Shown: piece after piece, positions 8,008 through 15,845 of the stretch
Layout of the letters: every line of letters begins with the position of its first letter
Numbering within the stretch: the first letter of the stretch is position 1
NCBI GenBank assembly: GCA_022842245.1
Contig: JALHPZ010000003.1
Span: forward strand, 152,156-216,155
Origin: Gemmataceae bacterium
GTDB lineage: Bacteria > Planctomycetota > Planctomycetia > Gemmatales > Gemmataceae
Length of the DNA stretch: 64,000 bases
Direction: 5' to 3'
Notes under the pieces: generated by a model
What the model was told of the DNA's origin: nothing
Databases searched by the model: none
What the model saw: only the letters and a program-made list of their open reading frames with translations
Made by a program: the position numbers and the translations under genes

Positions 8008-10671
8008 TCAATCGACGTACAGAAACTCGTTCGCCAGCAACAGGGACTGTGCCAGGTCGGTCCAGCGATCCCGTCCCGATCCGGAAACGAACGCGACCGC
8101 GAGGTCGCGTTCGTCGTTTTCCGGCTTGCGTCCGAACGCGGCGCGAAACAGAGCGTCGACCTTGGCGGCCACATCGTTCCCCTTGGCAACCGACGGGTGA
8201 TTGGCGAGCCGCTTCGCCGCGTCGCGCCCGAACGGGCCGTTCAACAGGAAGAGCGCCTGCGGCGCCGTCGTGGTCGGTGTGCGTGCGGCGATGCTGCCCG
8301 TCGGCGCCGGCACGTCGAACGTGCTCCAGAGGCTGGGGAAATCGAGGCGGTTCACGTGGCCGTACACCGCGCGCCGCCGCGAGCCACCAAAGAGCGGTAC
8401 CGCCGGCCCTCCCGCCTTCGGATCCAGAGAGTTCGATACCGAGAGCATCGCGTCGTGGAGCGGCTCGAGTTCCAACCGCCGCCGGTTCGCTCGGCCGAGC
8501 CATTTGTTTTCGGGGTCGGCGGTGAAGGCCTTCGCGTTCTCCGGCGTGGCGAGCGACGATTGTCGATACGCCTGCGAGAGCACGATGCGCTTGTGCAGGC
8601 GTTTCATGGACCAGCCGTTCGCCATGAAGTCGTCGGCGAGCCAGTCGAGCAGTTCGGGGTGAGTCGGCGGGTCGCCGCGCGTGCCGAAGTCACCGGGCGT
8701 GGCGACGATCCCGCGGCCGAAATGGTGCATCCAGACCCGGTTCACGAAGACGCGCGCCGTCAGCGGATTCGCGCGATCGACGATCGCCTTGGCCAGTTCC
8801 AGCCGGCCGCTGCCCGTCGTAAACGGCTTCGGCGTGGTCGCACCAAACGAAAGGAACCTGCGGGTTACCGGCTCGCCAAGACGGTTTGGATTTCCGCGTT
8901 CGAAGACGCGCGGGTCGTACGGCCGTGCCGCGTCCACAAGCACCATCGCCCGCGGCGGCCCCTTCGCGATGTGCGTTTCAAGTTCCTTTAGCAGCTTCTG
9001 ATATTCCGCTTGCGTCGCGCGGTCCGGGAACAGAGAAAGGAAGCCCCAGTCGAGCGCCATTGGCGCATCCGCCGGTGACCGCGGACCGTAAAGCACCGTC
9101 CTCAGTTCGCGCAGCGCCGCGTCGTCCGTCTTTCCGGCCTTTTCGGCCTCCGCGAACAACGCCCCGTACCGCTCCGTTACTTCCCTCATCGATTTGGGCA
9201 CGGTTCCAAACGCCAAATTCACTCGTGGGTTCAACTTGTCCTTCTCAATCCGTTCGGCCACTTTGGGGAAGTCCTTCTCGTCGGCCGACGCGAACGCGAA
9301 CCACGGGGTCCAAATGCCATTGGGTTTCTTTCGTTCTTCATCCAGATAGGTGCGCCATCGCGTGATCATCGCCGGGTTGATGTCTCCCTTGTCCGCGATC
9401 AGCATGAAGTCGTCTGCCGGCGGTTGATTCCGCGCATTCCAAACCGCGAGCAAGTATTCGCCGGCCCGCAGTCGCGCGCCCGAAACCAGTTCGCGGTGCT
9501 TGCCCGTCACGAAATCCACCAGGGCCTGCTCGCGCTTTGCCAATTCCGCAGCGAACTTCTTGTGTTCCTCCGTCGTCGGCTCCGGTCCCAGCGTCGGCGG
9601 AACGCCCGGCTCCGTCGAACTTCGGAACACGCCGTACAACGCGTAGTAGTCCGTCGCCGGCACCGGATCGAACTTGTGGTCGTGGCAGCGCGCACACGAC
9701 ACCGTCAGCCCCATCAACCCGCGCGTGACGACATCGATCCGGTCGTCGATCACGTCGTGCGTGTTGTTCATGAAGTGCCCGCCGACCGTGAGGAACCCCA
9801 TCGCCGCCAAGCGTTCCGGCTTGTCAAGCCTCAACTGGTCGGCCGCGAGTTGCTCCAGTACGAAACGGTCGAACGGCACGTCGCGATTGATCGCGTCGAT
9901 CACGTAGTCCCGATAGGCCCAGGCCCACGGATATTCCTGCTGCTCGAAGAAGATGTAACCCTTGTTGTCCGCGTAGCGGGCCACGTCCAGCCAGTGCCGC
10001 CCCCATCGCTCGCCGTGCCGCGGCGACGCCAACAACCGATCGACGAGTTTTTCGACGGCATCCGGCGCCGTGTCGGCTTCAAACGCGGCCACTTCCTCCG
10101 GTGTCGGCGGCAGACCGATCAGATCGAAGGAGAGCCGGCGGATCAACGTGCGCCGATCCGCTGGTTGGGAGAAAGCCAGACCGTTCTCACGCAACTTGTC
10201 GAGGAGGAAACCATCGATCGGATTTTCGGCCTTCGCCTTTGGCGAGCGAACGACGAGCGGTTGAAAGGCCCAATGCTTGGAAGCATCCGTCTTCGCGAGA
10301 GTCGCACCCTTCGGCCACGGAAGACCCAACTCGACCCATCGTTCCAACGCCGCAATCTCGGCGTCGGGCAGTTTGTTGTTGCTCGGCATCTTCAGATCGC
10401 CATCGTGCCGCACGGCCTTGATCAATCGGCTCGCGTTTGGCTTGCCCGACACAACCACCGCGCCTCCATCCCCGCCCGCCAGCACAGCCTCGCGCGAATC
10501 CAACCGCAGGCCTCCCTTCGACGCCTTCGAGCCGTGGCACGATACGCAACGGTTCACCAGCACCGGCCGCACGCTCGTCTCGAAGAACTCCTCGTTCTTC
10601 GCCGCGTCCGATCGGGCTTGCGCCGAAACGACGCACAACAACAACAACAACAACCCCGCAATGGCTCGCAT
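8008..10671 (-). CDS. PSCyt1-DUF1549-DUF1553 (PSD1) exported cytochrome-like protein
   Basis: 887 residues from ATG 10671, chosen because it gives a Sec signal (MRAIAG, six Leu, CVVSAQA). Longer in-frame starts run into the divergent rsmH gene. The N-terminal PSCyt1 domain holds a haem-c site CVSCH (Cys42, Cys45, His46). The DUF1549 domain follows from about 135 with NPIDGFLLDKL and LIGLPPTPEEV, including a second CxxCH in SCARCHDHKFDP. The DUF1553 domain at the C-terminus contains NRVWMHHFGRGIV and FGTRGDPPTHPELLDWLA. These planctomycete proteins are thought to be periplasmic redox proteins, but the substrate is unknown. The usual DUF1501 partner is not adjacent: the gene converges with thrS (7-base gap) and diverges from rsmH. 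Confidence 0.93.
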   Translation of the reverse strand: MRAIAGLLLLLLCVVSAQARSDAAKNEEFFETSVRPVLVNRCVSCHGSKASKGGLRLDSREAVLAGGDGGAVVVSGKPNASRLIKAVRHDGDLKMPSNNKLPDAEIAALERWVELGLPWPKGATLAKTDASKHWAFQPLVVRSPKAKAENPIDGFLLDKLRENGLAFSQPADRRTLIRRLSFDLIGLPPTPEEVAAFEADTAPDAVEKLVDRLLASPRHGERWGRHWLDVARYADNKGYIFFEQQEYPWAWAYRDYVIDAINRDVPFDRFVLEQLAADQLRLDKPERLAAMGFLTVGGHFMNNTHDVIDDRIDVVTRGLMGLTVSCARCHDHKFDPVPATDYYALYGVFRSSTEPGVPPTLGPEPTTEEHKKFAAELAKREQALVDFVTGKHRELVSGARLRAGEYLLAVWNARNQPPADDFMLIADKGDINPAMITRWRTYLDEERKKPNGIWTPWFAFASADEKDFPKVAERIEKDKLNPRVNLAFGTVPKSMREVTERYGALFAEAEKAGKTDDAALRELRTVLYGPRSPADAPMALDWGFLSLFPDRATQAEYQKLLKELETHIAKGPPRAMVLVDAARPYDPRVFERGNPNRLGEPVTRRFLSFGATTPKPFTTGSGRLELAKAIVDRANPLTARVFVNRVWMHHFGRGIVATPGDFGTRGDPPTHPELLDWLADDFMANGWSMKRLHKRIVLSQAYRQSSLATPENAKAFTADPENKWLGRANRRRLELEPLHDAMLSVSNSLDPKAGGPAVPLFGGSRRRAVYGHVNRLDFPSLWSTFDVPAPTGSIAARTPTTTAPQALFLLNGPFGRDAAKRLANHPSVAKGNDVAAKVDALFRAAFGRKPENDERDLAVAFVSGSGRDRWTDLAQSLLLANEFLYVD
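10636..10653. repeat. CAA trinucleotide repeat (six TTG Leu codons on the minus strand)
   Basis: Six perfect CAA units on the plus strand encode the six consecutive Leu residues of the signal peptide of the PSD1 gene at 8008-10671. Gain or loss of units would stay in frame and change only the length of the hydrophobic core. Confidence 0.8.
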
Positions 10672-10737
10672 GTCCGCCTCCGCGTCCGTTCCGTCAGTTT
10701 CGCAAATTGAACCGGCAACGTCGCGTACAATCTCCCG

Positions 10738-11733
10738 ATGCCGCCTCGACCCCAACGCCCCTGGTTCCGTAAATTCCGCGACCCCGGTGAGCGCTCGACC
10801 GAAGCCGGCGAGCACGTCCCCGTCATGCTCGCGGAGTGCCTTGCCGCGCTCGATCCGAAATCGGGCCAGACCATCGTCGATTGCACCCTCGGCTTCGGTG
10901 GCCATTCCATCGCCATTCTCGAACGGCTCGGTCCTAACGGCCGGCTCGTCGCCTGCGATCTCGATTCCGAAAACATCGCTCGCGTCGAACCGAAACTCGC
11001 CGCCGTCGGCCATCCGTTTCACATTCACCACGGTAATTTCGCCGGGCTGCCTGCCGTCCTCGCCAGCCTCGCCATCGACGCCGTCGATGGTCTCCTCGCC
11101 GACCTCGGATTCTCCAGCATGCAGGTCGACGACCCGGACCGCGGCTTCTCCTTCATGCGCGACGGACCGCTCGACATGCGTATGGATCGAACGCGCGGCC
11201 GCACCGCCGCGGACCTGCTGAACAGTATCTCGGTCGACGAATTGGAACGGGCCTTGATCGAACTTGGCGATGAGCCGCAAGCGGGACTGATCGCCCGCGC
11301 CCTCGTGAACGCCCGCGACAAGAAGCCGTTCAGCCGCACCAGCGAAGTGCGGGACATCGTCCGCCACGCCGCGCCCGTGCGGTCGGTCCGCAGCATCGAC
11401 GCGCCGCCGGAACGCAAGCAGTTGCTCCTGCCGACAACGCGGGTCTTCCAGACCCTTCGTATCCTCGTGAATCGCGAACTGGCGAACCTCGAACAACTCC
11501 TTCGCGTCCTTCCCGCGATCCTCAAGCCCGGCGGCACGGCCGCGATCCTCACCTTCCACAGCGGTGAGGACCGCCTGGTGAAGGCCGCGTTCCGAGCGGG
11601 GGCGCACTCGGGCGTCTACGATCGCGTATCGGACGACCCCCTGCGGCCGACCGAGTCTGAGAAAGCAACGAACCCGCGTTCGCGCTCGGCGAAGTTGCGC
11701 GTGGCCCGGCGAGCCTTGTCAAACGGCGGGTAA
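10738..11733 (+). CDS. rsmH: 16S rRNA m4C1402 methyltransferase RsmH (MraW)
   Basis: 331 residues from ATG 10738. SAM-binding motif I is [15 protein letters not shown] near residue 43. The family landmarks follow: [19 protein letters not shown] near 125, DGPLDMRMD, the [15 protein letters not shown] helix, [12 protein letters not shown], and [21 protein letters not shown] near 270. RsmH N4-methylates C1402 of 16S rRNA in the decoding site. In most bacteria it opens the mra/dcw cell-division cluster, but here no mraZ, ftsL, ftsI or mur genes follow. Instead tRNA-Arg begins 24 bases after the stop. This fits the known loss of the ftsZ/dcw cluster in planctomycetes. Confidence 0.96.
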   Translation: MPPRPQRPWFRKFRDPGERSTEAGEHVPVMLAECLAALDPKSGQTIVDCTLGFGGHSIAILERLGPNGRLVACDLDSENIARVEPKLAAVGHPFHIHHGNFAGLPAVLASLAIDAVDGLLADLGFSSMQVDDPDRGFSFMRDGPLDMRMDRTRGRTAADLLNSISVDELERALIELGDEPQAGLIARALVNARDKKPFSRTSEVRDIVRHAAPVRSVRSIDAPPERKQLLLPTTRVFQTLRILVNRELANLEQLLRVLPAILKPGGTAAILTFHSGEDRLVKAAFRAGAHSGVYDRVSDDPLRPTESEKATNPRSRSAKLRVARRALSNGG

Positions 11734-11757
11734 GGGGTATAGTTTCGTTGCTGCCAT

Positions 11758-11831
11758 GCACCCGTAGCTCAATTGGATAGAGCGTCGGCCTCCGGAGCCG
11801 AAGGTTACAGGTTCAACTCCTGTCGGGTGTA
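11758..11831 (+). tRNA. tRNA-Arg (anticodon CCG)
   Basis: A full cloverleaf can be drawn. The acceptor GCACCCG (11758-11764) pairs with CGGGTGT (11824-11830), with one G-U at the end, and the discriminator is A11831. The D stem is GCTC/GAGC with loop AATTGGATA. The anticodon stem is TCGGC/GCCGA with loop CTCCGGA, giving anticodon CCG at 11792-11794, which reads the Arg codon CGG. The variable loop is AGGTT, and the T stem is ACAGG/CCTGT with loop TTCAACT. CCA is not encoded. Confidence 0.96.
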
Positions 11832-12199
11832 CTTGAAAAACAAGGTTTTCGTGACGGCGACTTTCGACTTTGCACCAGACTCTGCTCCAAACCTCCGGCC
11901 ATCCCGGAGGTTTTTCCGTTTCAATCGGTGCCAAGGTCGCCCCTTCGCCGCGACGCTCGTGGCCATCAATCGGTTCACCTTTTTCAGCGCTGGGTCGAGG
12001 CGGTCGGCCTGCTCGCGGGGCCAGTGTGCCGTTCCTTGTCGACCCTGGGTTGGGCGGTTCGTGTTCGGCGGGGACGCGACCGAGACGCTGTGTCGGGACG
12101 TGTTGCCGGCCAAAGACGGGGGCCTTGGCCGGTCCGGTTGGCGGCCCCCGCCCCGCTTCTAAGATTTAGTCTTCTTCACCGGACTGGAGGTTCGCGGCG
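11832..12199. other. Intergenic region after tRNA-Arg
   Basis: Apart from the terminator at 11889-11915, no gene is supported here. Open frames on both strands are Arg/Pro-rich and lack ribosome-binding sites. A GGGGGCC (12118-12124) / GGCCCCC (12143-12149) pair could form a weak hairpin. GGAGG at 12186-12190 serves the next gene. Confidence 0.5.
11889..11915 (+). terminator. Rho-independent terminator after tRNA-Arg
   Basis: A perfect 10-bp stem, AAACCTCCGG (11889-11898) with CCGGAGGTTT (11904-11913), has a 5-base loop, and the stem end runs into TTTTT at 11911-11915. It lies 58 bases after the tRNA end, so it should end the rsmH-tRNA or tRNA-only transcript. Confidence 0.75.
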
Positions 12200-12430
12200 A
12201 TGACGTTCACGGAGGCGGTGGCGGCGTTGTGGGCCGAGCACCCGAAGGCGGAGCTGAGCCCGTCAGTCCGGCGGGGTATGGCGTTCGAGCGTGCGGCCCG
12301 GATCGACTTCAAGAAGGACAAGGGCGGCCTGTACGTCGGGCGGGACGCCGACGGGACCGAGGTGCTGGTGTACTTCAACGACGACGCCAAGGTGATCGCC
12401 TGCACCGAGATCGAGCCCGACGACGAGTAA
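12200..12430 (+). CDS. Small acidic hypothetical protein, 76 residues
   Basis: ATG 12200 has a good ribosome-binding site, GGAGG at 12186-12190, 9 bases upstream. The protein is compact and acidic. It has an N-terminal amphipathic helix (FTEAVAALWAEHP), a basic segment (RRGMAFERAARIDFKKDK) and a beta-hairpin-like end (GGLYVGRDADGTEVLVYFNDDAKVIACTEI reads as three short strands). It ends in an acidic tail. No family was recognised. It stands alone between the tRNA-Arg terminator and an apparently non-coding stretch. Confidence 0.55.
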   Translation: MTFTEAVAALWAEHPKAELSPSVRRGMAFERAARIDFKKDKGGLYVGRDADGTEVLVYFNDDAKVIACTEIEPDDE

Positions 12431-12762
12431 CGGCACCGTGGCCGGGAGTCGCAAGCCGCCGAACGCAGCAAACCCGACGTTCTTCGCCCCGTCGCTCCCC
12501 GGAGGAAGCATGGGCGTCATTTCCGGGGCGTGGCTGGTTGGAGTTTCTTCATCGCCGCCGCGAACGCCATCCCGAACTTCAGTTGCCCGGCGGCGTCGTA
12601 CTCGCCTTTTCGTCGTCGAAACCCAAGCATTTTCGACACGTCCACTCGCAAAATTGCCCAAATTGCGCGACTGGCAGGGTCCGCCAACTCAACCCGATTT
12701 TCCTACTTGGGAAACTGAATGGATTGCCACGGTTGCATCGGTCTCGTCGATGCAGTAACGAG
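12431..12762. other. Stretch without a confident gene
   Basis: About 330 bases between the 76-residue gene and the lipoprotein gene. Plus-strand frames are Pro/Ser/Arg-rich and look non-coding. The only coding-like signal is a 37-residue frame on the minus strand (12517-12630), listed separately. Confidence 0.4.
12517..12630 (-). CDS. Possible 37-residue basic small protein
   Basis: From ATG 12630 to TGA at 12519-12517. The predicted product starts MLGFRRRKGEYDAAG, continues with a helix-like QLKFGMAFAAAMKKL, and ends with a basic Pro/Arg/Lys tail. Its balanced composition differs from the Arg/Pro-rich shadows around it and suits a small amphipathic helical protein or the remnant of a larger one. 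There is only a weak GGAC-like ribosome-binding site upstream. A neighbouring frame just upstream also reads in a protein-like way (CRKCLGFDDEK), so a frameshifted remnant is an alternative. Evidence is composition only. Confidence 0.3.
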   Translation of the reverse strand: MLGFRRRKGEYDAAGQLKFGMAFAAAMKKLQPATPRK

Positions 12763-12783
12763 ATGACACTATGGAATTCCATT

Positions 12784-13533
12784 ATGCGATGGTCATGGAT
12801 TCTGACTGCGATCGCGCTGGGGTTGCCGGGTTGTGCGACCTGTCATCATCGGGCCGGGGACATTGCCTTGGAGCAAGATCGTTGCCCGGATGTTGAGCCC
12901 GGTCAACGGGTCCATGTCTACGCGGTCGTCGTCAAAGGATTCGATCCGCTCGACCTTGCCGGCACCGAATCGCTGATCGATTCACTGGTCGACGCGGGGT
13001 TTCCGAAGGTCTATCGGATCGAGAACCATCATACTTCGTTTATGGAGCGGGAAGTCCGAGAGATTCTGAGAGATCGACCGGATGCCCGCTTCGTCGTGAT
13101 CGGTTCGGGGACCGGGGCGGGGCTTGCCCGTCAACTTGTCGGCCGGGTGGCTGGTATGGGCGGCACGGTCGATGCCTTGATCGAAGTTGCACCGGTCCAT
13201 CCGCGATTTTTGGGCGCAAGCTACGCGATTCCCGAATCGACACGGCATCAAATCATCTTGCGGAATGGAAGTTCCTATCCGGCGGCAGGAGTTGCCACGG
13301 AATATCGGATCGTTTCGGATCTGGGCATCTGGTCGCCGTGCGTGCATCCCGAGGTCACGGCGACAATCAAGGACGCGATGGTCGTTTCGGCGAGGGGGGT
13401 CGTGTTGGAAGAGGGTTCGACGACGGTTTCGATGCCGTTGCTGGATCGCCCTGCACCATTGCCGGGCCAGCGAAAAATTCAGGTGGAAGAAAATGCGAGG
13501 ATTCCAACGGATTCCTCGGCTCGACTTCCTTGA
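12784..13533 (+). CDS. Putative lipoprotein with degenerate alpha/beta-hydrolase-like core
   Basis: 249 residues from ATG 12784. ATG 12763 (seven residues longer) is also possible. The N-terminus MRWSWILTAIALGLPGC is a type II signal peptide, with the lipobox Cys at about residue 17, so the mature protein should be lipid-anchored. The middle reads YAVVVKGFDPLDLAGTESL, then DARFVVIGSGTGAGLARQLVG near residue 100. This resembles planctomycete serine-hydrolase-like proteins in which the segment forms a nucleophile elbow (GxSxG), but here the central residue is Gly (GSGTG), so a classical Ser nucleophile is absent. It may be a non-catalytic relative. truD lies 147 bases downstream. The lipoprotein call is fairly sure, the fold less so. 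Confidence 0.7.
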   Translation: MRWSWILTAIALGLPGCATCHHRAGDIALEQDRCPDVEPGQRVHVYAVVVKGFDPLDLAGTESLIDSLVDAGFPKVYRIENHHTSFMEREVREILRDRPDARFVVIGSGTGAGLARQLVGRVAGMGGTVDALIEVAPVHPRFLGASYAIPESTRHQIILRNGSSYPAAGVATEYRIVSDLGIWSPCVHPEVTATIKDAMVVSARGVVLEEGSTTVSMPLLDRPAPLPGQRKIQVEENARIPTDSSARLP

Positions 13534-13680
13534 TTTGCCGCGAATGGACACGTATCGTTTGGCAGAGGCCGAGAGACATTTGAATCGAAAGCTGAGTGGG
13601 CGACGGCTTTCGGTTCAATACTCTCGGTCTCTTTTTGTTTTGTCCTATCCTGACCGAATCGTTAGGGATCGGTCACTGGG

Positions 13681-14859
13681 ATGAAACTGAAGCAATCTCC
13701 CGACGACTTCATCGTCGAAGAACTCACGGATACTCAACCGGCCGAGCAGGGACCGTTTGCCCTGTACCGCCTGAACAAGTCGGGCTGGACGACGCCGGAC
13801 GCGATTTCGGTCATCCGTCGTCGTTGGAACATCGATGGTCGGCGTGTCAGCTATGGCGGATTGAAAGACCGACACGCGAAAACGACACAGCACATTACGA
13901 TCTATCACGGGCCGCACCGAAATCTCTCACAAGATCGGCTCACGTTGACGTATCTTGGTCAAGCGGTCGAGCCATTCACCTCCGAGCAAATCCGAGCGAA
14001 CCGCTTTGGTCTGGTTCTGAGGTCGATGGGTGTGGCCGAAGTCGACACCGCGCTGTCGGTCCTTGGCGAGGTTCGTGATTCGGGCCTGCCGAATTATTTC
14101 GACGATCAACGATTCGGTTCGGTCGGCGAATCGGGCGAATTCGTGGCGCGGGAAATGATCCGCGGCGATTTCGAAAAAGCTCTTCGCCTGGCGCTGGTCG
14201 CGCCATACGAGTTCGATCGCGCCTCCCAGAAAAAGGAAAAAGCAATCCTCTCCGATTGCTGGGGCGACTGGGCTGCATGCAAATCCCGTCTTGAGAAAGG
14301 TCACGCGCGGAGCATTGTGGATTACCTTGTGAATCATCCGGGGGATTACCGGGGGGCTGTGGTGCGCCTCCGGCCGGAACTTCAAGGCTTGTACTTGTCG
14401 GCGTATCAGAGCCACATTTGGAACCGGATGCTGGCACGATGGCTCGAGACCAACCTGGAACCGGAGCGTCTGTCCCGCATTGAGCTGGCGCGGGGACCGG
14501 TCCCCGTGCCGCGATCGATCCCCGAAGACAAACGGGAGCGATGGGAACGGTTGCTCCTGCCGTTGCCGTCGGCGCGCATCAAGCCCGATATCACGGCCGC
14601 GTGGACGACCATCGCGGAGGAGGTACTGGCGGAGGACGGATTGACCCTCGCGACCATGAAGATCATCGGTCTGGATCGACCGTATTTTTCGAAGGGGGAG
14701 CGGCCGGGACGAATATCTCCGGATCGGCTTGAGTGGTCCGCGGGCGACGACGAGCGGAATCGTGGTCGTCGGAAGTTGATGTTGAATTTCGAACTGCCGC
14801 GCGGGAGCTACGCCACGATGTTGGTGAAGCGGATCACCGCGTTGGTGGGGAATTTCTAA
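13681..14859 (+). CDS. truD: tRNA pseudouridine synthase TruD
   Basis: 392 residues from ATG 13681. The catalytic motif GLKDRHA lies at 60-66, with Asp63 the expected nucleophile. Further family landmarks are NYFDDQRFGS near 138, LYLSAYQSHIWNRML near 240 and the C-terminal LPRGSYATMLVKRI. TruD converts U13 of some tRNAs (and sites in other RNAs) to pseudouridine. It is slightly longer than the E. coli enzyme, as expected for variants with a larger insertion domain. The last codons overlap the convergent methylene-H4MPT dehydrogenase gene by 4 bases, so the two genes share their 3' ends. Confidence 0.95.
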   Translation: MKLKQSPDDFIVEELTDTQPAEQGPFALYRLNKSGWTTPDAISVIRRRWNIDGRRVSYGGLKDRHAKTTQHITIYHGPHRNLSQDRLTLTYLGQAVEPFTSEQIRANRFGLVLRSMGVAEVDTALSVLGEVRDSGLPNYFDDQRFGSVGESGEFVAREMIRGDFEKALRLALVAPYEFDRASQKKEKAILSDCWGDWAACKSRLEKGHARSIVDYLVNHPGDYRGAVVRLRPELQGLYLSAYQSHIWNRMLARWLETNLEPERLSRIELARGPVPVPRSIPEDKRERWERLLLPLPSARIKPDITAAWTTIAEEVLAEDGLTLATMKIIGLDRPYFSKGERPGRISPDRLEWSAGDDERNRGRRKLMLNFELPRGSYATMLVKRITALVGNF

Positions 14860-15776
14860 AGCTGCAAGGCGATCTCGTAGATCTCTTCAATGTCGAGTAC
14901 GGCGTCGCTCCGCTCGAACAGTGCGGCGATGGCGGCGCGGTGGATCTTCATCTTGGCACCGCCCACGCCCAGCGCGCCGTAGCAGATGGTGCCGTCGCGG
15001 ACCGTGCCGGCGTCCATCAGATCCACGCCCTCGATCCCGGTGGGCGGAACGCCGTTCAAGTCGATCGCGAGTCGTAGATCCTTGGCGCTTTCGCGGACCT
15101 TGCGAGGTAGAAGCACCGCGCCGGGCGCGCCGGCGGCGACGACGAGTTCCCGGCCTTCGAGCGCCTTCGGTCCGTCGGCAGACGACGCGACGCTGACGGC
15201 TTGTACCTTGGCATGCGGGATGTCGACGCGGATGCGGGCGGCGACGGCCTCGGCGCGCGATAGCTCGCGGCTGCCGATCCGGACGTGCCCGCCGTGCTTC
15301 GCGAGCAGTCGGGCAACACGCTGGCCGACGGGACCGGTGCCGCCAAGCACGAGTGATTGGGTCTGGTTCAGGTTCACGTGCTTGCCGGCGGCGCGGACGG
15401 CGGCGGCGGCCGTGGTGTTCGCGCCGTTCGAGTCGAGCATGACCGAGACGGTGAGCTTCGCCGGCGGGATCAAGTGTTTGCGGATCTCGCGGACGAGATT
15501 CTCGCCGGCGGCGACGTCGGAGCCGCCGACGAAGATGGCAGTGCGGTGAAGGTCCTTCGGTCCGCGAGTGAAAATGCAGCCGTGGACGAGGGGCATGACA
15601 TTGGCGGGGGTGACGCCGCCGTAGCTGAAGATGTGCTGTGCACCGCTGTCAACGGCGACGACGCGGTCGAAGGCGCTGGGCAGCGCATCGGTGTCGAGGT
15701 GCACGAGGATGCGGGCCTTTTCCTCGACCGGTTTGGCGGAGCCGAGGCCGGGGATTTGGACGCTGCTGTTGGCCAT
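14856..15776 (-). CDS. mtdB: NAD(P)-dependent methylene-tetrahydromethanopterin dehydrogenase
   Basis: 306 residues from ATG 15776. The protein belongs to the MtdA/MtdB/MtdC group. N-terminal pterin-binding region: SYGGVTPANVMPLVHGCIFTRG (50-71). Then a catalytic-domain segment LDSNGANTTAAAAVRAAGKH, and a Rossmann motif LVLGGTGPVGQRVARLLAKHG with GGTGPVG at 145-151. MtdB oxidises methylene-H4MPT to methenyl-H4MPT with NAD or NADP; telling MtdB from the planctomycete MtdC subgroup needs a tree. It follows fae by 69 bases on the same strand, with a strong hairpin between. The two products catalyse consecutive steps: formaldehyde capture, then oxidation. Confidence 0.92.
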   Translation of the reverse strand: MANSSVQIPGLGSAKPVEEKARILVHLDTDALPSAFDRVVAVDSGAQHIFSYGGVTPANVMPLVHGCIFTRGPKDLHRTAIFVGGSDVAAGENLVREIRKHLIPPAKLTVSVMLDSNGANTTAAAAVRAAGKHVNLNQTQSLVLGGTGPVGQRVARLLAKHGGHVRIGSRELSRAEAVAARIRVDIPHAKVQAVSVASSADGPKALEGRELVVAAGAPGAVLLPRKVRESAKDLRLAIDLNGVPPTGIEGVDLMDAGTVRDGTICYGALGVGGAKMKIHRAAIAALFERSDAVLDIEEIYEIALQL

Positions 15777-15803
15777 GACTCCCCCGACTACGAGGTGAAA
15801 CGA

Positions 15804-15833
15804 CGATCGCCCGCGAGGCTTCGCGGGCGATCG
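15804..15833 (-). other. Strong hairpin between fae and the dehydrogenase gene
   Basis: Perfect 13-bp inverted repeat: CGATCGCCCGCGA (15804-15816) and TCGCGGGCGATCG (15821-15833) with a 4-base loop. It lies 12 bases after the fae stop in the direction of transcription. No long U-run follows on the minus strand (TCGTTTCACC comes next), so it looks like an mRNA-stabilising or partial-termination element that would give more fae than dehydrogenase message. Confidence 0.6.
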
Positions 15834-15845
15834 GGCGGGAACGGG

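Noticed and set aside
5703..8189. 828-residue minus-strand frame opposite thrS
   Set aside because: A shadow of a high-GC gene, Leu/Arg/His-rich with no family features. The plus strand encodes a full threonyl-tRNA synthetase.
11805..12113. Minus-strand frame ending in a tRNA-overlapping KYTRQELNL stretch
   Set aside because: This ending is the usual artefact of translating a tRNA T-arm backwards. Composition is Arg/Pro-rich and there is no ribosome-binding site.
12438..12758. Plus-strand frame of 106 residues
   Set aside because: Pro/Ser/Arg-rich low-information sequence without a ribosome-binding site or recognisable structure.
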